Position numbers and translations under genes: made by a program. A model generated the notes under the pieces. The model was given only the letters and a program-made list of their open reading frames with translations, was not told the DNA's origin and searched no databases. This document shows, one piece after another, positions 37,324 through 45,297 of a DNA stretch of 64,000 bases (position 1 is the stretch's first letter; each line of letters starts with the position of its first letter). Source of the stretch: Streptomyces verrucosisporus. GTDB lineage: Bacteria; Actinomycetota; Actinomycetes; Streptomycetales; Streptomycetaceae. The stretch is taken from contig NZ_JADEYH010000006.1 of the NCBI RefSeq assembly GCF_017114865.1, positions 62,001 to 126,000 on the forward strand, written 5' to 3'.

Positions 37324-38325
37324 TCAGCCCTCCCGGTCGTTCGTGGTGCCGTCGTCGCTGCCCGCCGGTGTGCTCCCGCCTCCGCGTGTGGAGCCGGTGC
37401 CGGACTGCTTACGCGTACGGGTCCGGGGCGCGGCGGTCCTGGCCGCGGCGCGCCGCTTGGCGGCGGTCTTCTCGGCGGGCACTTTCCCGGCAGGCGTCTC
37501 CTTGGCGGGGGCCGGCGTCTCCAGCTCACCCTCGGCCTCCGCCTGCGACGTGGGCACGGCGGACCTGGCGGCCATACCGCTCGTGCGGCCGGCTCGGGCC
37601 GCCACCTTCCGGGCGGCCGTCCCGGACGCACGTTCCGCCGGTACGGCGGTGGCGGGTGCGGTGGCGGGATCGGCGGTGCCGGTGCCAGGCCGTCTCGGGG
37701 GCTCGGGCGCGCCCGGGGCCCCGAAGGGCAGTGCGCGCACCGTGTGCCGCTGGACCGGCCGGGGCACGACGGGCTGTTCGCGGCCCTCGATCAGCACCAG
37801 GGCCGCCTGGTAGGCGACCGACAGCGAGTACGGCGTCCGGTGGAGCATCCCCCACAGCTTGGAGGTCTCGTCGATGTCCATCCGGGCCGGTGTGAAGCGC
37901 ACCCTCTGGACGGCTTCCGCCAGGTCGCCGCCCGCCAGGTACGGCCGCTGCGCGGCCTCCTCGATCAGATGTCCCGGTAGTACCGGGAACTCGTGCAGGG
38001 TGCGTACCACACAGCCGATGAGCCGCTGTCCGACCAGCTCCGCCTCGTTGCCGTAGGCGCTGATCAGGTAGTGCAGGTCCAGGGCCGCCGCCGGGCGCCT
38101 GAGCAGGGTGCCGTCCGGGGCGCGGGTGGGCAGGTCGTCGTTGCGCCGGGAGGTGTTCGGGGTGACCTGGTGGAGGAAGACGGTGATGGTGGCGTCGTCG
38201 GTGGCCTCCGCCGGTGGGCGCTCGGTCTTCACCGCGACCTGCATGTCGATCTCGGGCCGCAGATTGTGTTCGATCAGCAGGGCGAGTGCCTGTGTGATCA
38301 TGGCGATGGCGAGTGCGTTGCTCAT
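37324..38325 (-). CDS. eCIS cap/terminator protein, DUF4255 family (333 aa)
   Basis: N-terminal 190 residues are a DUF4255 domain (MSNALAIAMITQALALLIEHN, TITVFLHQVTPNTSRRNDDLPTR, LDLHYLISAYGNE, YSLSVAYQAALVLIE), the tail terminator/cap subunit that ends sheath and tube growth. The last 130 residues are a basic Ala/Pro/Thr-rich extension rich in Lys and Arg, longer than in many homologues. Start ATG lies 4 bp after the stop of the sheath-derived fusion frame, with a GGACTGAGGAG site upstream. Confidence 0.85.
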   Translation of the reverse strand: MSNALAIAMITQALALLIEHNLRPEIDMQVAVKTERPPAEATDDATITVFLHQVTPNTSRRNDDLPTRAPDGTLLRRPAAALDLHYLISAYGNEAELVGQRLIGCVVRTLHEFPVLPGHLIEEAAQRPYLAGGDLAEAVQRVRFTPARMDIDETSKLWGMLHRTPYSLSVAYQAALVLIEGREQPVVPRPVQRHTVRALPFGAPGAPEPPRRPGTGTADPATAPATAVPAERASGTAARKVAARAGRTSGMAARSAVPTSQAEAEGELETPAPAKETPAGKVPAEKTAAKRRAAARTAAPRTRTRKQSGTGSTRGGGSTPAGSDDGTTNDREG

Positions 38326-38329
38326 CTCC

Positions 38330-39760
38330 TCAGTCCTTCCGCTCGCTGCCGGCCAGGTAGTCCGCGAGGCTCAGCGCGGGTGCGGGCCGCGCCGGCCGCT
38401 GCGGCCGGTCCGCGCCGGTGGGATCCGTGGCCGGGGGCGCGGCGCTGACCTCCAGCCGGCCGATCCGAACGTGTACGGTCCGCTCCGCCGTGCGGGGCCG
38501 GCGCCTCCCGGCGGCGCGTGCGGCGTCACGTGCCGCCGAGGCGCCGGCGGCACTGGGCCGCAGGGGCACCGCGGCGTTGGGTGCGGAGGCGGGGCCCACG
38601 TTCCGGGAGGCGGGGGCGGGCGCCGCCGCGGAGGGCGCGTCCCGATCCGCACGCGCCGGGACCGTGTGCCCGCCGCGCCGGGGAGTGGGTTCCGTCCCGG
38701 GGCGCGGCGGGGCCGCAGTGCGGCCGGTGGTCCGCGGCGGCCGGGCCAGCTGCTCGCCGTTGGGTTCGAACACCACCCACTGCAGTCCGCGGTACAGGCT
38801 CTCCTCGATGTGCATGTCAGCCGCCGCACGGAGACGTACTTCCACTCGCTGTCGAGGGCGTCCGCGCCCTGGAGGGTGCGGGCGCCCCAGACCACCGATC
38901 CGACGGCCGGCAGGGTGCGCAGGCAGTTGACGCCGAGCGGGTTCAGCAGGGCGTTCTCCCGGTCGGTGAGCCGCACGCTCAGCGAGCGCACGCCCGCCAG
39001 CCGTGCCGCGGTGCCCGCGGGTGCCTTCCACACGCCGCGCTCGGCGTCGGTGCGTGCGCAGACGCCTGCGATCGCGCCCGAGGGCGGGAAGGAGCGCATC
39101 CTTCCCGTGAGCGGGTCGATCATCTGCACCTGGGGGAAGTACAGCGCCGTCTGCCCGTCCCGTACGGGGTCGAAGGCGCTCAGTCCGGCGCGGGCGCTGT
39201 CGACGTCGGCCCAGAAGCCGGGGGCGTCCGCGAGCAGGAGGATCCGCCGTTCCCGGCAGAGTGCCTGCGCGGCCGAGATCACCGTGATCATGTCGTCGGT
39301 GGAGTCGTACGCCGCGAGTTCCGGGAGGGACAGCAGGCTGACGTCGTCGACGTCGCGCAGCGCGTGGAGCCCGGTCTTGCCGGCCTCGTCGCCGATGATG
39401 TCGCGCGGGCCGGGCGGGTCTCCGTCCACGCCTCCGGTCAGCGGGAAGACCGGCGGGTTGATGTGGCCTCCAGGCCCAGGTCTTTGGCGCACTCGCCGAC
39501 GAAGCGGACGGTGTCACGGGGGTCGGTGGAACCCGCGACGACCTGGAGGCGCCGGCCTCCTCGCCGGTGCCGGCCGCGGCGACGCGCACGACCACCGCGG
39601 TGGTGCCGCCGTTGCCGAAGAACTGGTGTACGGCGTAGGCGATGGCGCTCTGCGCCGTGAGCCCGCCGAAGCGGCGCTCGAAGTCCGCGAAGCCGGTGAC
39701 CCGCACCGGCTGGTTGAGCGGGCCTCGGCGCGGCGATTTGCGATCCGCGCGGGCCGGCAC
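38330..39760 (-). pseudogene. Tail sheath remnant fused to the end of a small eCIS protein
   Basis: Pieces of the sheath are spread over shifted frames: RRGPLNQPVRVTGFADFERRFGG and NGGTTAVVVRVAAAGTG (about 39740-39560); GGHINPPVFPLTGG...VWKAPAGTAARLAGV...LNPLGVNCLRTLPAVGSVVWGARTLQGAD...EWKYVSVRRL (39470-38830); then, after another shift, MHIEESLYRGLQWVVFEPNGEQL. The first 35-40 residues are missing, and so is the C-terminal sheath domain ('W-x-R-I...FLxxLW...'). Instead the frame runs into a Pro/Ala-rich segment ending VHVRIGRLEVSAAPP...ALSLADYL, the usual end of a different small eCIS protein just before DUF4255. At least two deletions and two or three indels are needed. No functional sheath can be made. 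Confidence 0.7.
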
Positions 39761-39861
39761 CGGATCCCGTCCGTCCCGGAGAGGATCCGGCGCCCTGCGC
39801 CGTGGCCGGAACCGGCCCACGCCCGGCCCGTGCCGCCCGCTCCGGCCTCCGGCACGGGCCG

Positions 39862-40458
39862 CTACCCCTCGTCCTTCGAGGGCCGGGCGCGTACGTGCAT
39901 CCGCTCGCCCTGCGGCCCGAAGATGCTGATGAACTCGACCGGCCGCTCCCCCGCGTTCGCCAGGCCGTGGGGGGTGCGGGTGTCGAACTCGGCGGCCTCT
40001 CCCGCCCCCAGGACGAGGTCGTGCTCGCCCAGCGCCAGCCGTAGCCGTCCGGACAGGACGTAGAGCCACTCGTAACCCTCGTGCGTCTGCTGCTCGGGCC
40101 GCCTGCCCGCACCGTACCCGGCGGGCATGATCTGCTTGTAGGCGTGCAGGCCGCCCAGGCTGCGGGTCAGTGGCACGAAGGTCTGCCCGTACCGGGTGAA
40201 GGGGCGGGGGTGGACGCGGGGGTCGCCGGTGGCGGGCGCGCCGACGAGTTCGTCCAGGGGGACGTTGTAGGTCCTGGCCAGGGGGAGCAGCAGCTCCAGG
40301 GTGGGCCTGCGCTGCCCCGACTCCAGCCGGGAGAGGGTGCTGAGCGAGATCCCGGTCGTCTCGCTCACCTGGGAGAGTGTGGCGCCGCGCGCCTGGCGCA
40401 GGGTCCGCAGCCGGGGGCCCACACCGGTCAGAACGTTCTCGAGGTCGTCGTCGGCCAT
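39862..40458 (-). CDS. XRE-family regulator with C-terminal cupin domain (198 aa)
   Basis: Transcription factor: helix-turn-helix at residues 10-65 (LRTLRQARGATLSQVSETTGISLSTLSRLESGQRRPTLE) and a cupin sensor domain from about 100 (YEWLYVLSGRLRLALGEHDLVLGAGEAAEFDTRTPHGLAN). ATG 40458 is used; upstream in-frame starts would run over the operator. Divergent from the flavin reductase/methyltransferase operon, with a 17-bp palindrome beginning 8 bases beyond its own start codon, so it probably represses both itself and that operon; the ligand is unknown. Its 3' end abuts the truncated sheath gene, marking one border of the eCIS region. Confidence 0.87.
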   Translation of the reverse strand: MADDDLENVLTGVGPRLRTLRQARGATLSQVSETTGISLSTLSRLESGQRRPTLELLLPLARTYNVPLDELVGAPATGDPRVHPRPFTRYGQTFVPLTRSLGGLHAYKQIMPAGYGAGRRPEQQTHEGYEWLYVLSGRLRLALGEHDLVLGAGEAAEFDTRTPHGLANAGERPVEFISIFGPQGERMHVRARPSKDEG

Positions 40459-40465
40459 CCTTCTA

Positions 40466-40482
40466 TTTGCCGTTCCGGCAAA
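40466..40482. promoter_or_regulatory. 17-bp palindromic operator in the divergent promoter
   Basis: TTTGCCGTTCCGGCAAA: 6-bp arms (40466-40471 / 40477-40482) around GTTCC. It lies between the start of the XRE-cupin gene and the start of the reductase gene 59 bp away, the expected position for an autoregulated divergent operator. Confidence 0.6.
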
Positions 40483-40540
40483 GATGTTTGTCAAGCGGAC
40501 GGTCCTGGGCGGAGGCTTGCCGCATGACGGAAGGAGAGAC

Positions 40541-41560
40541 ATGAACGGACATGACGGGCATTCCACGATCTCATTCGCCCGGGGCGCCGAGCGCCTCTAC
40601 GACGTGGTGGTCGTCGGGGGCGGCGCCGCCGGGCTGAGCGGGGCGCTGACCCTGGCCCGGGCGCGCCGCTCGGTCCTGGTGGTCGACTCCGGGCGGCCGC
40701 GCAACGCCCCGGCCGCCGGTGTCCACGGCTATCTGGGGTTCGACGGCACACCGCCCCCGGAGCTGGCGGCCGCCGGACGCGCCGAGGTGCTGCGCTACGG
40801 GGGCGAGATCGCCCCGGGTACCGTCACGGCCGCCGAGCGCCTGCCCACCGGAGGCTTCCGCCTCTCCCTGGACGACGGTACCGCCGTGGCGGCGGGCCGG
40901 CTGCTGGTGGCCACGGGCCTGGTCGACGAGCTGCCCGGGGTGCCGGGGCTGGCGCGGCTGTGGGGACGCGATGTCCTGCACTGTCCGTACTGCCACGGCT
41001 GGGAGGTGCGCGACCGGACGATCGGTGTGCTGTCCACCGGGCCCGCGGCCGTCCGGCAGGCGCTGCTGTGGCGGCAGTGGAGCGCGGACGTGACCCTGTT
41101 CCGGCACACCGGCCCCGAGCCCGGCGACCGGGAGTACGAGCGGCTCGCCGCCCGCGGTGTCGCCGTCGTCGACGGCGAGGTGGCCGGCCTGGAGACAAAC
41201 GGCGGCCGTCTCGCCGGGGTGCGTCTGGTGGGCGGGCGGACCGTGCCGTGCCGTGCGCTGGTGGTCGCCCCCCGGTTCGCCGCCCGTGCGGGCTTCCTGG
41301 CGGATCTGGGGCTGGAGACGGCCGGGCAGGTGAAGGGCGGCCACGTCGTCGGCGAGCACATCCCCGCCGACGCCACCGGTGCCACCGCCGTGCCCGGGGT
41401 GTGGGTGGCCGGAAACGCCACCGATCTGACGGGGCAGGTCGTCGGCTCCGCCGCCGCGGGCGTGAACGCGGCGGCGGCGATCAACGCCGATCTGGTCGAG
41501 GAGGAGACCGACCGGGCCGTCGCGGCCCGCGACGGCCTCGGAGGGAAGGTTCTGCGATGA
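40541..41560 (+). CDS. Thioredoxin-reductase-like FAD/NAD(P) oxidoreductase (339 aa)
   Basis: Cytoplasmic flavoprotein of the pyridine nucleotide-disulfide oxidoreductase class. FAD-binding GxGxxG in VVVVGGGAAGLSGALTLARA (about 22-41), redox CxxC in HCPYCHGWEVRD (about 146-150), and the C-terminal FAD motif VPGVWVAGNATDLTGQVVGSAAAG. This short subfamily lacks a thioredoxin partner gene next door; here it is coupled by ATGA to a methyltransferase and faces an XRE-cupin regulator, an arrangement repeated in Streptomyces. ATG 41 of this line follows GGAAGGAGAGAC, a strong ribosome site; a longer in-frame start upstream would cross the operator and is rejected. Confidence 0.87.
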   Translation: MNGHDGHSTISFARGAERLYDVVVVGGGAAGLSGALTLARARRSVLVVDSGRPRNAPAAGVHGYLGFDGTPPPELAAAGRAEVLRYGGEIAPGTVTAAERLPTGGFRLSLDDGTAVAAGRLLVATGLVDELPGVPGLARLWGRDVLHCPYCHGWEVRDRTIGVLSTGPAAVRQALLWRQWSADVTLFRHTGPEPGDREYERLAARGVAVVDGEVAGLETNGGRLAGVRLVGGRTVPCRALVVAPRFAARAGFLADLGLETAGQVKGGHVVGEHIPADATGATAVPGVWVAGNATDLTGQVVGSAAAGVNAAAAINADLVEEETDRAVAARDGLGGKVLR

Positions 41561-42228
41561 GCGGTCACACGACGAACGGCGACGGCACGGACAGCGCCTC
41601 GCCCGGGGAGTTCTGGGACGACTTCTACGGTGCGGGCGAGCGGGTCTGGAGCGGCGAGCCCAACGCCGCCCTGGTCCGCGAGACGGCGGATCTGGCCCCG
41701 GGCAGCGCCCTGGACCTGGGATGCGGGGAGGGGGCCGACGCGGTCTGGCTCGCGCGGCAGGGCTGGCGCGTCACCGCGGTGGACGTCTCGCGGACCGCCC
41801 TGGAACGCGGAGCCGAGCGGGCGCGGCGGGCGGACGTCGCCGACCGGATCGACTGGCAGCGGCACGACCTGGCCGAGTCCTTCCCCCGCGGCGTCTTCGA
41901 CCTGGTCTCCGCCCACTTCCTGCACGCCCCCTCCCCCGTCGAGCTGCCCCGGGAGCGGATCCTGCGCGATGCGGCGGCGGCCGTGTCGCCGGGCGGCGTC
42001 CTGCTGGTCGTCGGGCATGCCGGCCCTCCCCCGTGGGCGGCCGACCACGGCCACGACGACCACCCGCCTCTGCCCACGTCGGCGGAGGTCCTCGGCTCGC
42101 TCGGCCTCCCGGAGCGGGAGTGGGAGCCGCTGGTGAGCGGGGAGTACCGGCGTGAGGCGACCGGCCCCGAGGGGCAGCGGGCCGTCCTGGAGGACGCCGT
42201 GCTCAAACTGCGGCGGCTGCCCGGCTGA
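41557..42228 (+). CDS. Class I SAM-dependent methyltransferase (223 aa)
   Basis: Methyltransferase with the motif I loop ALDLGCGEGADAVWLA (about 49-64), the acidic end of strand 2 VTAVDVSRTALE and motif IV region FDLVSAHFLHAP. The build resembles the TehB/thiopurine-type and tellurite-resistance-like methyltransferases often paired with a thioredoxin-reductase-like flavoprotein, so a detoxification role (for example of electrophiles or chalcogens) is plausible but unproven. Start overlaps the reductase stop (ATGA): one operon under the divergent operator. Ends before a strong bidirectional hairpin. Confidence 0.83.
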   Translation: MSGHTTNGDGTDSASPGEFWDDFYGAGERVWSGEPNAALVRETADLAPGSALDLGCGEGADAVWLARQGWRVTAVDVSRTALERGAERARRADVADRIDWQRHDLAESFPRGVFDLVSAHFLHAPSPVELPRERILRDAAAAVSPGGVLLVVGHAGPPPWAADHGHDDHPPLPTSAEVLGSLGLPEREWEPLVSGEYRREATGPEGQRAVLEDAVLKLRRLPG

Positions 42229-42257
42229 TACCTCCGGACCGGGCCCGGAGACGGGAC

Positions 42258-42297
42258 CGGGCCGGCCGGGAACGCCTGCGCGTTCCCGGCCGGCCCG
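42258..42297. terminator. Bidirectional terminator between methyltransferase and osmC
   Basis: 18-bp perfect inverted repeat (42258-42275 / 42280-42297) with a CTGC loop, between convergent genes. A second short GC hairpin follows at 42301-42318. Confidence 0.88.
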
Positions 42298-42331
42298 TCG
42301 GTGCGCGGGGCCGCGCACCGGTTCCGGCACG

Positions 42332-42760
42332 TCAGACGAGACGGGCGTCCAGGGTGATGTTCTTGACGCCGGCCAGGGCCTGGCTGACCGGGCAGTTGGC
42401 CTTGGCCTCCTCGGCGGCCGTCTGGAAGTCCTCCTCGGACAGCCCCGGGACGGTGGCGCGAACGGTCAGCTTGATGGCGGTGATGCCCTCGCCCGGCTGG
42501 AAGGTGACGTCCGCCTGGGTGTCGACCTTCTCCACCGTGTGGCCCTTGCGCGCCAGGCCGCCCGAGAAGGCCATCGAGTAGCAGGAGGAGTGGGCCGCCG
42601 CGATCAGCTCCTCGGGGCTGGTCTTGCCACCGGGCTCCTCGGCACGGGCGGGCCAGCTCACCTGATAGGTGCCGATACCGGAGGACTCGAGGGCGACGTT
42701 GCCCTTGCCCTCGAGGAGGTTGCCTTCCCAGTGGGTCTTGGCGGTGCGGGTGGTGGCCAT
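42332..42760 (-). CDS. osmC: OsmC-type peroxiredoxin (142 aa)
   Basis: Thiol peroxidase that reduces organic hydroperoxides in the cytoplasm. The two redox cysteines are in AAAHSSCYSMAFSGGLA (about 56-72) and ANCPVSQAL (about 124), matching the OsmC rather than Ohr branch (CYSMA...CPVS). Normal family length. ATG 42760 follows AGGAGCGACAGTC. Convergent with the redox operon to its left and divergent from the gene at 43014. Confidence 0.9.
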   Translation of the reverse strand: MATTRTAKTHWEGNLLEGKGNVALESSGIGTYQVSWPARAEEPGGKTSPEELIAAAHSSCYSMAFSGGLARKGHTVEKVDTQADVTFQPGEGITAIKLTVRATVPGLSEEDFQTAAEEAKANCPVSQALAGVKNITLDARLV

Positions 42761-43013
42761 GACTGTCGCTCCTGACGGGTTGTGAGTGACAAGAAGATCT
42801 GCGGTGATCAGTTTATGCGGCAAGGCCGCTCCGGTCCGGCGAACCGGTCCGGGCCCGGCGCGTGCCGCGCCGGGGCCGGCGTCCACGGACCGCGCGGAAC
42901 GGATAACCGATGGCCCGCGGTCCGGGGCGCCGGTAGCGTCTCTTCCCGCCCGGCGCGGCTGCACACCTGCCCGCCGTTCCCTCCGCCTCCCGCACGCACC
43001 GAAGGAATACCCG

Positions 43014-43367
43014 ATGACAGGCCGGCCTCCGACGACCACCCTGTGGCGGCCCACCGGGCCGAAGGAGCTGGCGCTGGTGCGGGAGTCCCGGTGGCGCGCC
43101 TGGCCGCCCCGGCTGCCCGAACAGCCGGTCTTCTACCCGGTGCTGAACGAGGACTACGCGATCAGGATCGCCAGGGACTGGAACGTGAAGCACGACGGGG
43201 CGGGCTTCGTCACGCGGTTCGAGGTCGCAACCGGCTTCCTGTCCCGTTGTCCGGTGCGGCGGGCCGGCGGGGAGACCATCCTCGAGCTGTGGGTCCCGGC
43301 GGAGGAGCTCGACGACTTCAACGCACACATCGTCGGGCGGATCCGGGTGGTCCACGAGTTCCGCTGA
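43014..43367 (+). CDS. Conserved hypothetical protein (117 aa), widespread in Streptomyces
   Basis: Short soluble protein beginning LWRPTGPKELALVRESRWRAWPPRLPEQPVFYPVLNEDYA and ending IHIVGRIRVVHEFR in style; these are the conserved blocks of a family often labelled 'ADP-ribosylation/crystallin J1' without experimental support. No catalytic motif I can defend. ATG 43014 follows GAAGGAATACCCG. A 14-bp tandem repeat follows the stop, then the cbiZ gene in the same direction. Confidence 0.75.
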   Translation: MTGRPPTTTLWRPTGPKELALVRESRWRAWPPRLPEQPVFYPVLNEDYAIRIARDWNVKHDGAGFVTRFEVATGFLSRCPVRRAGGETILELWVPAEELDDFNAHIVGRIRVVHEFR

Positions 43368-43372
43368 GCCGC

Positions 43373-43400
43373 CGGGCACCCGCCACCGGGCACCCGCCAC
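43373..43400. repeat. 14-bp tandem repeat
   Basis: CCGGGCACCCGCCA occurs twice in tandem (43373-43386, 43387-43400) with a partial third copy, between the hypothetical gene and cbiZ. GC-rich slippage repeat; no function apparent. Confidence 0.6.
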
Positions 43401-43447
43401 CGGGCGCCCCCGCGCTCCCGCCCGCGGGCCCCGCGCTAGGGTGCAGC

Positions 43448-44137
43448 GTGCTCCTGCGATCCCCTCACGGCTCCCTGGCCGGCGTACGCGTCCTGCACCA
43501 CCGGGAGCAGGACGCTTCCTGGCCGATGCTGTTCTGGCGGCCCGAGTCCGGGCGGCGGATGATCAGCAGCGCACTGCTGGGCGGCGGGCTCGGCGAGCGC
43601 GGCTGGGTACTCAACGCCCAGGTGCCTCCGGGCTACGCGCGCCTGGACGCCGGACGGCACCTGGCCGAACTGGCCGGGCTGGCGGGCGCGGAGGGCCCCG
43701 GTGTGGGCCTGATGACCGCCGCCCGGGTGCTGGACCACTGCCTCGCGGTGGACGAGGGGGCCGAGGCCCTGGTCACGGCCGGGATCGGCGTACACGGCTG
43801 GGCCGCGGCTCCGGGCGCGGGCAGCGACGTACCGCTGCCCGCCGGCACCATCAACATCGTGGTCTCGGTGCCGGTCGCACTGTCGGACGCCGCCCTGGTC
43901 AACGCCGTGACCACGGCCACCGAGGCCAAGGTGCAGGCGCTGCGGGACGCCGGTGTGGACGCCTCGGGCACACCGACCGACGCGGTGTGCGTCGCCGCCG
44001 CGCCGCCTGTGCCGGGCCGTCCGACCGCCGTCGAGCCCTTCGCCGGCCCCCGCTCCCAGTGGGGCGCCCGCCTGGCCCGCGCCGTGCACCGGGCGACCTA
44101 TCTGGCCTGCACCCGTACGGCGGTGGCTGACGGCTGA
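43448..44137 (+). CDS. cbiZ: Adenosylcobinamide amidohydrolase CbiZ (229 aa)
   Basis: Removes the aminopropanol side chain from adenosylcobinamide so that salvaged corrinoids enter cobalamin synthesis. Family blocks: RMISSALLGGGLGERGWVLNAQVPPGY (about 38-64), GVGLMTAARV, VTAGIGVHGWAA, PAGTINIVVSVPVALSDAALVNAVTTATEAKVQAL and GTPTDAVCVAAAP. Complete length. Start GTG 43448 gives LLRSPHGSLAGV at the N-terminus as in homologues; the ribosome site is not clear. Relevant here because two proteins in the window are predicted to use adenosylcobalamin, although no cobalamin operon surrounds the gene. Confidence 0.87.
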   Translation: MLLRSPHGSLAGVRVLHHREQDASWPMLFWRPESGRRMISSALLGGGLGERGWVLNAQVPPGYARLDAGRHLAELAGLAGAEGPGVGLMTAARVLDHCLAVDEGAEALVTAGIGVHGWAAAPGAGSDVPLPAGTINIVVSVPVALSDAALVNAVTTATEAKVQALRDAGVDASGTPTDAVCVAAAPPVPGRPTAVEPFAGPRSQWGARLARAVHRATYLACTRTAVADG

Positions 44138-44167
44138 CGGCCCGTCCGGCTCGCGGGTCCGCCCGGT

Positions 44168-44584
44168 TCACAGGTCCGCGCAGATCCCGCGCGCCCGCTC
44201 CAGGTCCTTCTTCGCCTGCGCGTCGAACTCGAAAGTCGAGAGAACCCGGTGGTACGACTTCCTGAGCGCCTCCGCCAGCGGCTCGTACCGCTCGTCGCCC
44301 GCGGCGGCCGAGGCGGAGAGGGCCTGTGCCGCTCCCCAGCGGTTGAGCGCCGCCTCGCCGGCCGGCCCCTTGTCCGTGTACCGCGACTCGTCGAAGCGGT
44401 CCAGGACGCCGCACGCCGCACGCGCGTCGGCCGCCGGGCCGCCCTCGCCGCCGCTTTCGCCGGTGAGAGCCCATGCGGCCCCGACGCCCGCGCCGCCGAT
44501 CACCAGTCCGGCCGCCAGTGCGGCCAGGAGCGGGCCCGTGCGGCGGCGCGCGGGGGCCACCGGAGTTTCGAACGGTTGCTGCAT
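44168..44584 (-). CDS. Membrane-anchored or secreted small protein (138 aa)
   Basis: Basic N-terminus, then one transmembrane segment (LLAALAAGLVIGGAGVGAAWAL, split here as residues 19-40), a Gly/Glu linker and an extracytoplasmic helical domain with two cysteines (ACGVLDRF and RARGICADL) that could form a disulfide. No family name recognised; homologous-looking proteins of unknown role occur in Streptomyces. Convergent with cbiZ, 30 bp between stops. Confidence 0.7.
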   Translation of the reverse strand: MQQPFETPVAPARRRTGPLLAALAAGLVIGGAGVGAAWALTGESGGEGGPAADARAACGVLDRFDESRYTDKGPAGEAALNRWGAAQALSASAAAGDERYEPLAEALRKSYHRVLSTFEFDAQAKKDLERARGICADL

Positions 44585-44647
44585 GGGACCGAAGCGTAGC
44601 GGCGGGCCGCCGCGCCTCGGGAGGCGCCTCCCTCTGCGAACCGCCCC

Positions 44648-44678
44648 GCCCGGCGGCCGGGTTGCCCGGCCGCCGGGC
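44648..44678 (-). terminator. Terminator of the deaminase gene
   Basis: 14-bp perfect inverted repeat (44648-44661 / 44665-44678) with a TTG loop, 20 bp after the minus-strand deaminase stop. Confidence 0.75.
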
Positions 44679-44698
44679 CGCTCGCCCCCTTCCGGAGG

Positions 44699-45178
44699 TC
44701 AGGCCGCGCCGTGGAGGCGGTGGTGCGGTTCGCGCACCTCCCGCGCGAGGCCGGGCACCGGCCCCTCCACCGCGGCACCGGGTGCGATCTCCCCCACCGG
44801 CAGCGTCCGCACCGGCGGTGCGGGCACACCCAGTTCGTCCAGCCGGGAGGCCGGTTGCGCGGAGGAGCTCGCGTAGACGATGCGGCCCAGCCCGACCCAG
44901 GCGTGGGCCGCGGCGCACATCGGGCGGTGCTCCCCGGAGGTGTAGACGGTCGCCGCCGCCCGTTCCCGCGGTGTCATGTGGGCGGCGGCCCAGCGCGCCG
45001 GCTCGAACTCCGGGTGGCGGGTGCGGTCGCCGGGGGCGACCCGGTTGCGGTCCTCGGCCAGGACCGTCCCGTCCCCGCCGACGAGTACGGAGCCGAACGG
45101 TTCGTCGCCCGCCTCCAGCACCCCGGTCGCCAGTTCCAGGCAGCGGCGCAGATGGCGCAGCCCGGCGTCGTCCACCAT
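44699..45178 (-). CDS. Cytidine/guanine deaminase-family protein with altered zinc site (159 aa)
   Basis: CDA-fold nucleoside/nucleobase deaminase family. The proton-shuttle motif HPE is present (RTRHPEFEPARWAA, about residue 54), but the zinc-cysteine motif reads TSGEHRPMCAAAHAWVG where relatives in this Streptomyces branch have EHCPMC; the first cysteine ligand is Arg (codon CGC, one transition from TGC). With one ligand lost the protein is probably inactive or changed in function. The rest of the domain, including GLGRIVYASSSAQ, is intact. Followed by a terminator; ATG 45178. Confidence 0.8.
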   Translation of the reverse strand: MVDDAGLRHLRRCLELATGVLEAGDEPFGSVLVGGDGTVLAEDRNRVAPGDRTRHPEFEPARWAAAHMTPRERAAATVYTSGEHRPMCAAAHAWVGLGRIVYASSSAQPASRLDELGVPAPPVRTLPVGEIAPGAAVEGPVPGLAREVREPHHRLHGAA

Positions 45179-45266
45179 GACGGCCTCCGCGGTGTGTGAT
45201 CCCGCGGCTCGGATGCTACTGCGCCCTCACCGGCCGGGCTCGTCCGCGCCGCACCCCCTCCGGGGA

Positions 45267-45290
45267 GGGCGGGGGCTCGCGCCCCCGCCC
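45267..45290 (-). terminator. Terminator of the protease gene
   Basis: 10-bp perfect inverted repeat (45267-45276 / 45281-45290) with a TCGC loop, 7 bp after the protease stop. Confidence 0.7.
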
Positions 45291-45297
45291 GGCCGGG

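Noticed and set aside
40301..40540. Upstream in-frame start for the thioredoxin-reductase-like gene
   Set aside because: It would lie inside the divergent regulator gene and its operator; ATG 40541 has a strong ribosome site.
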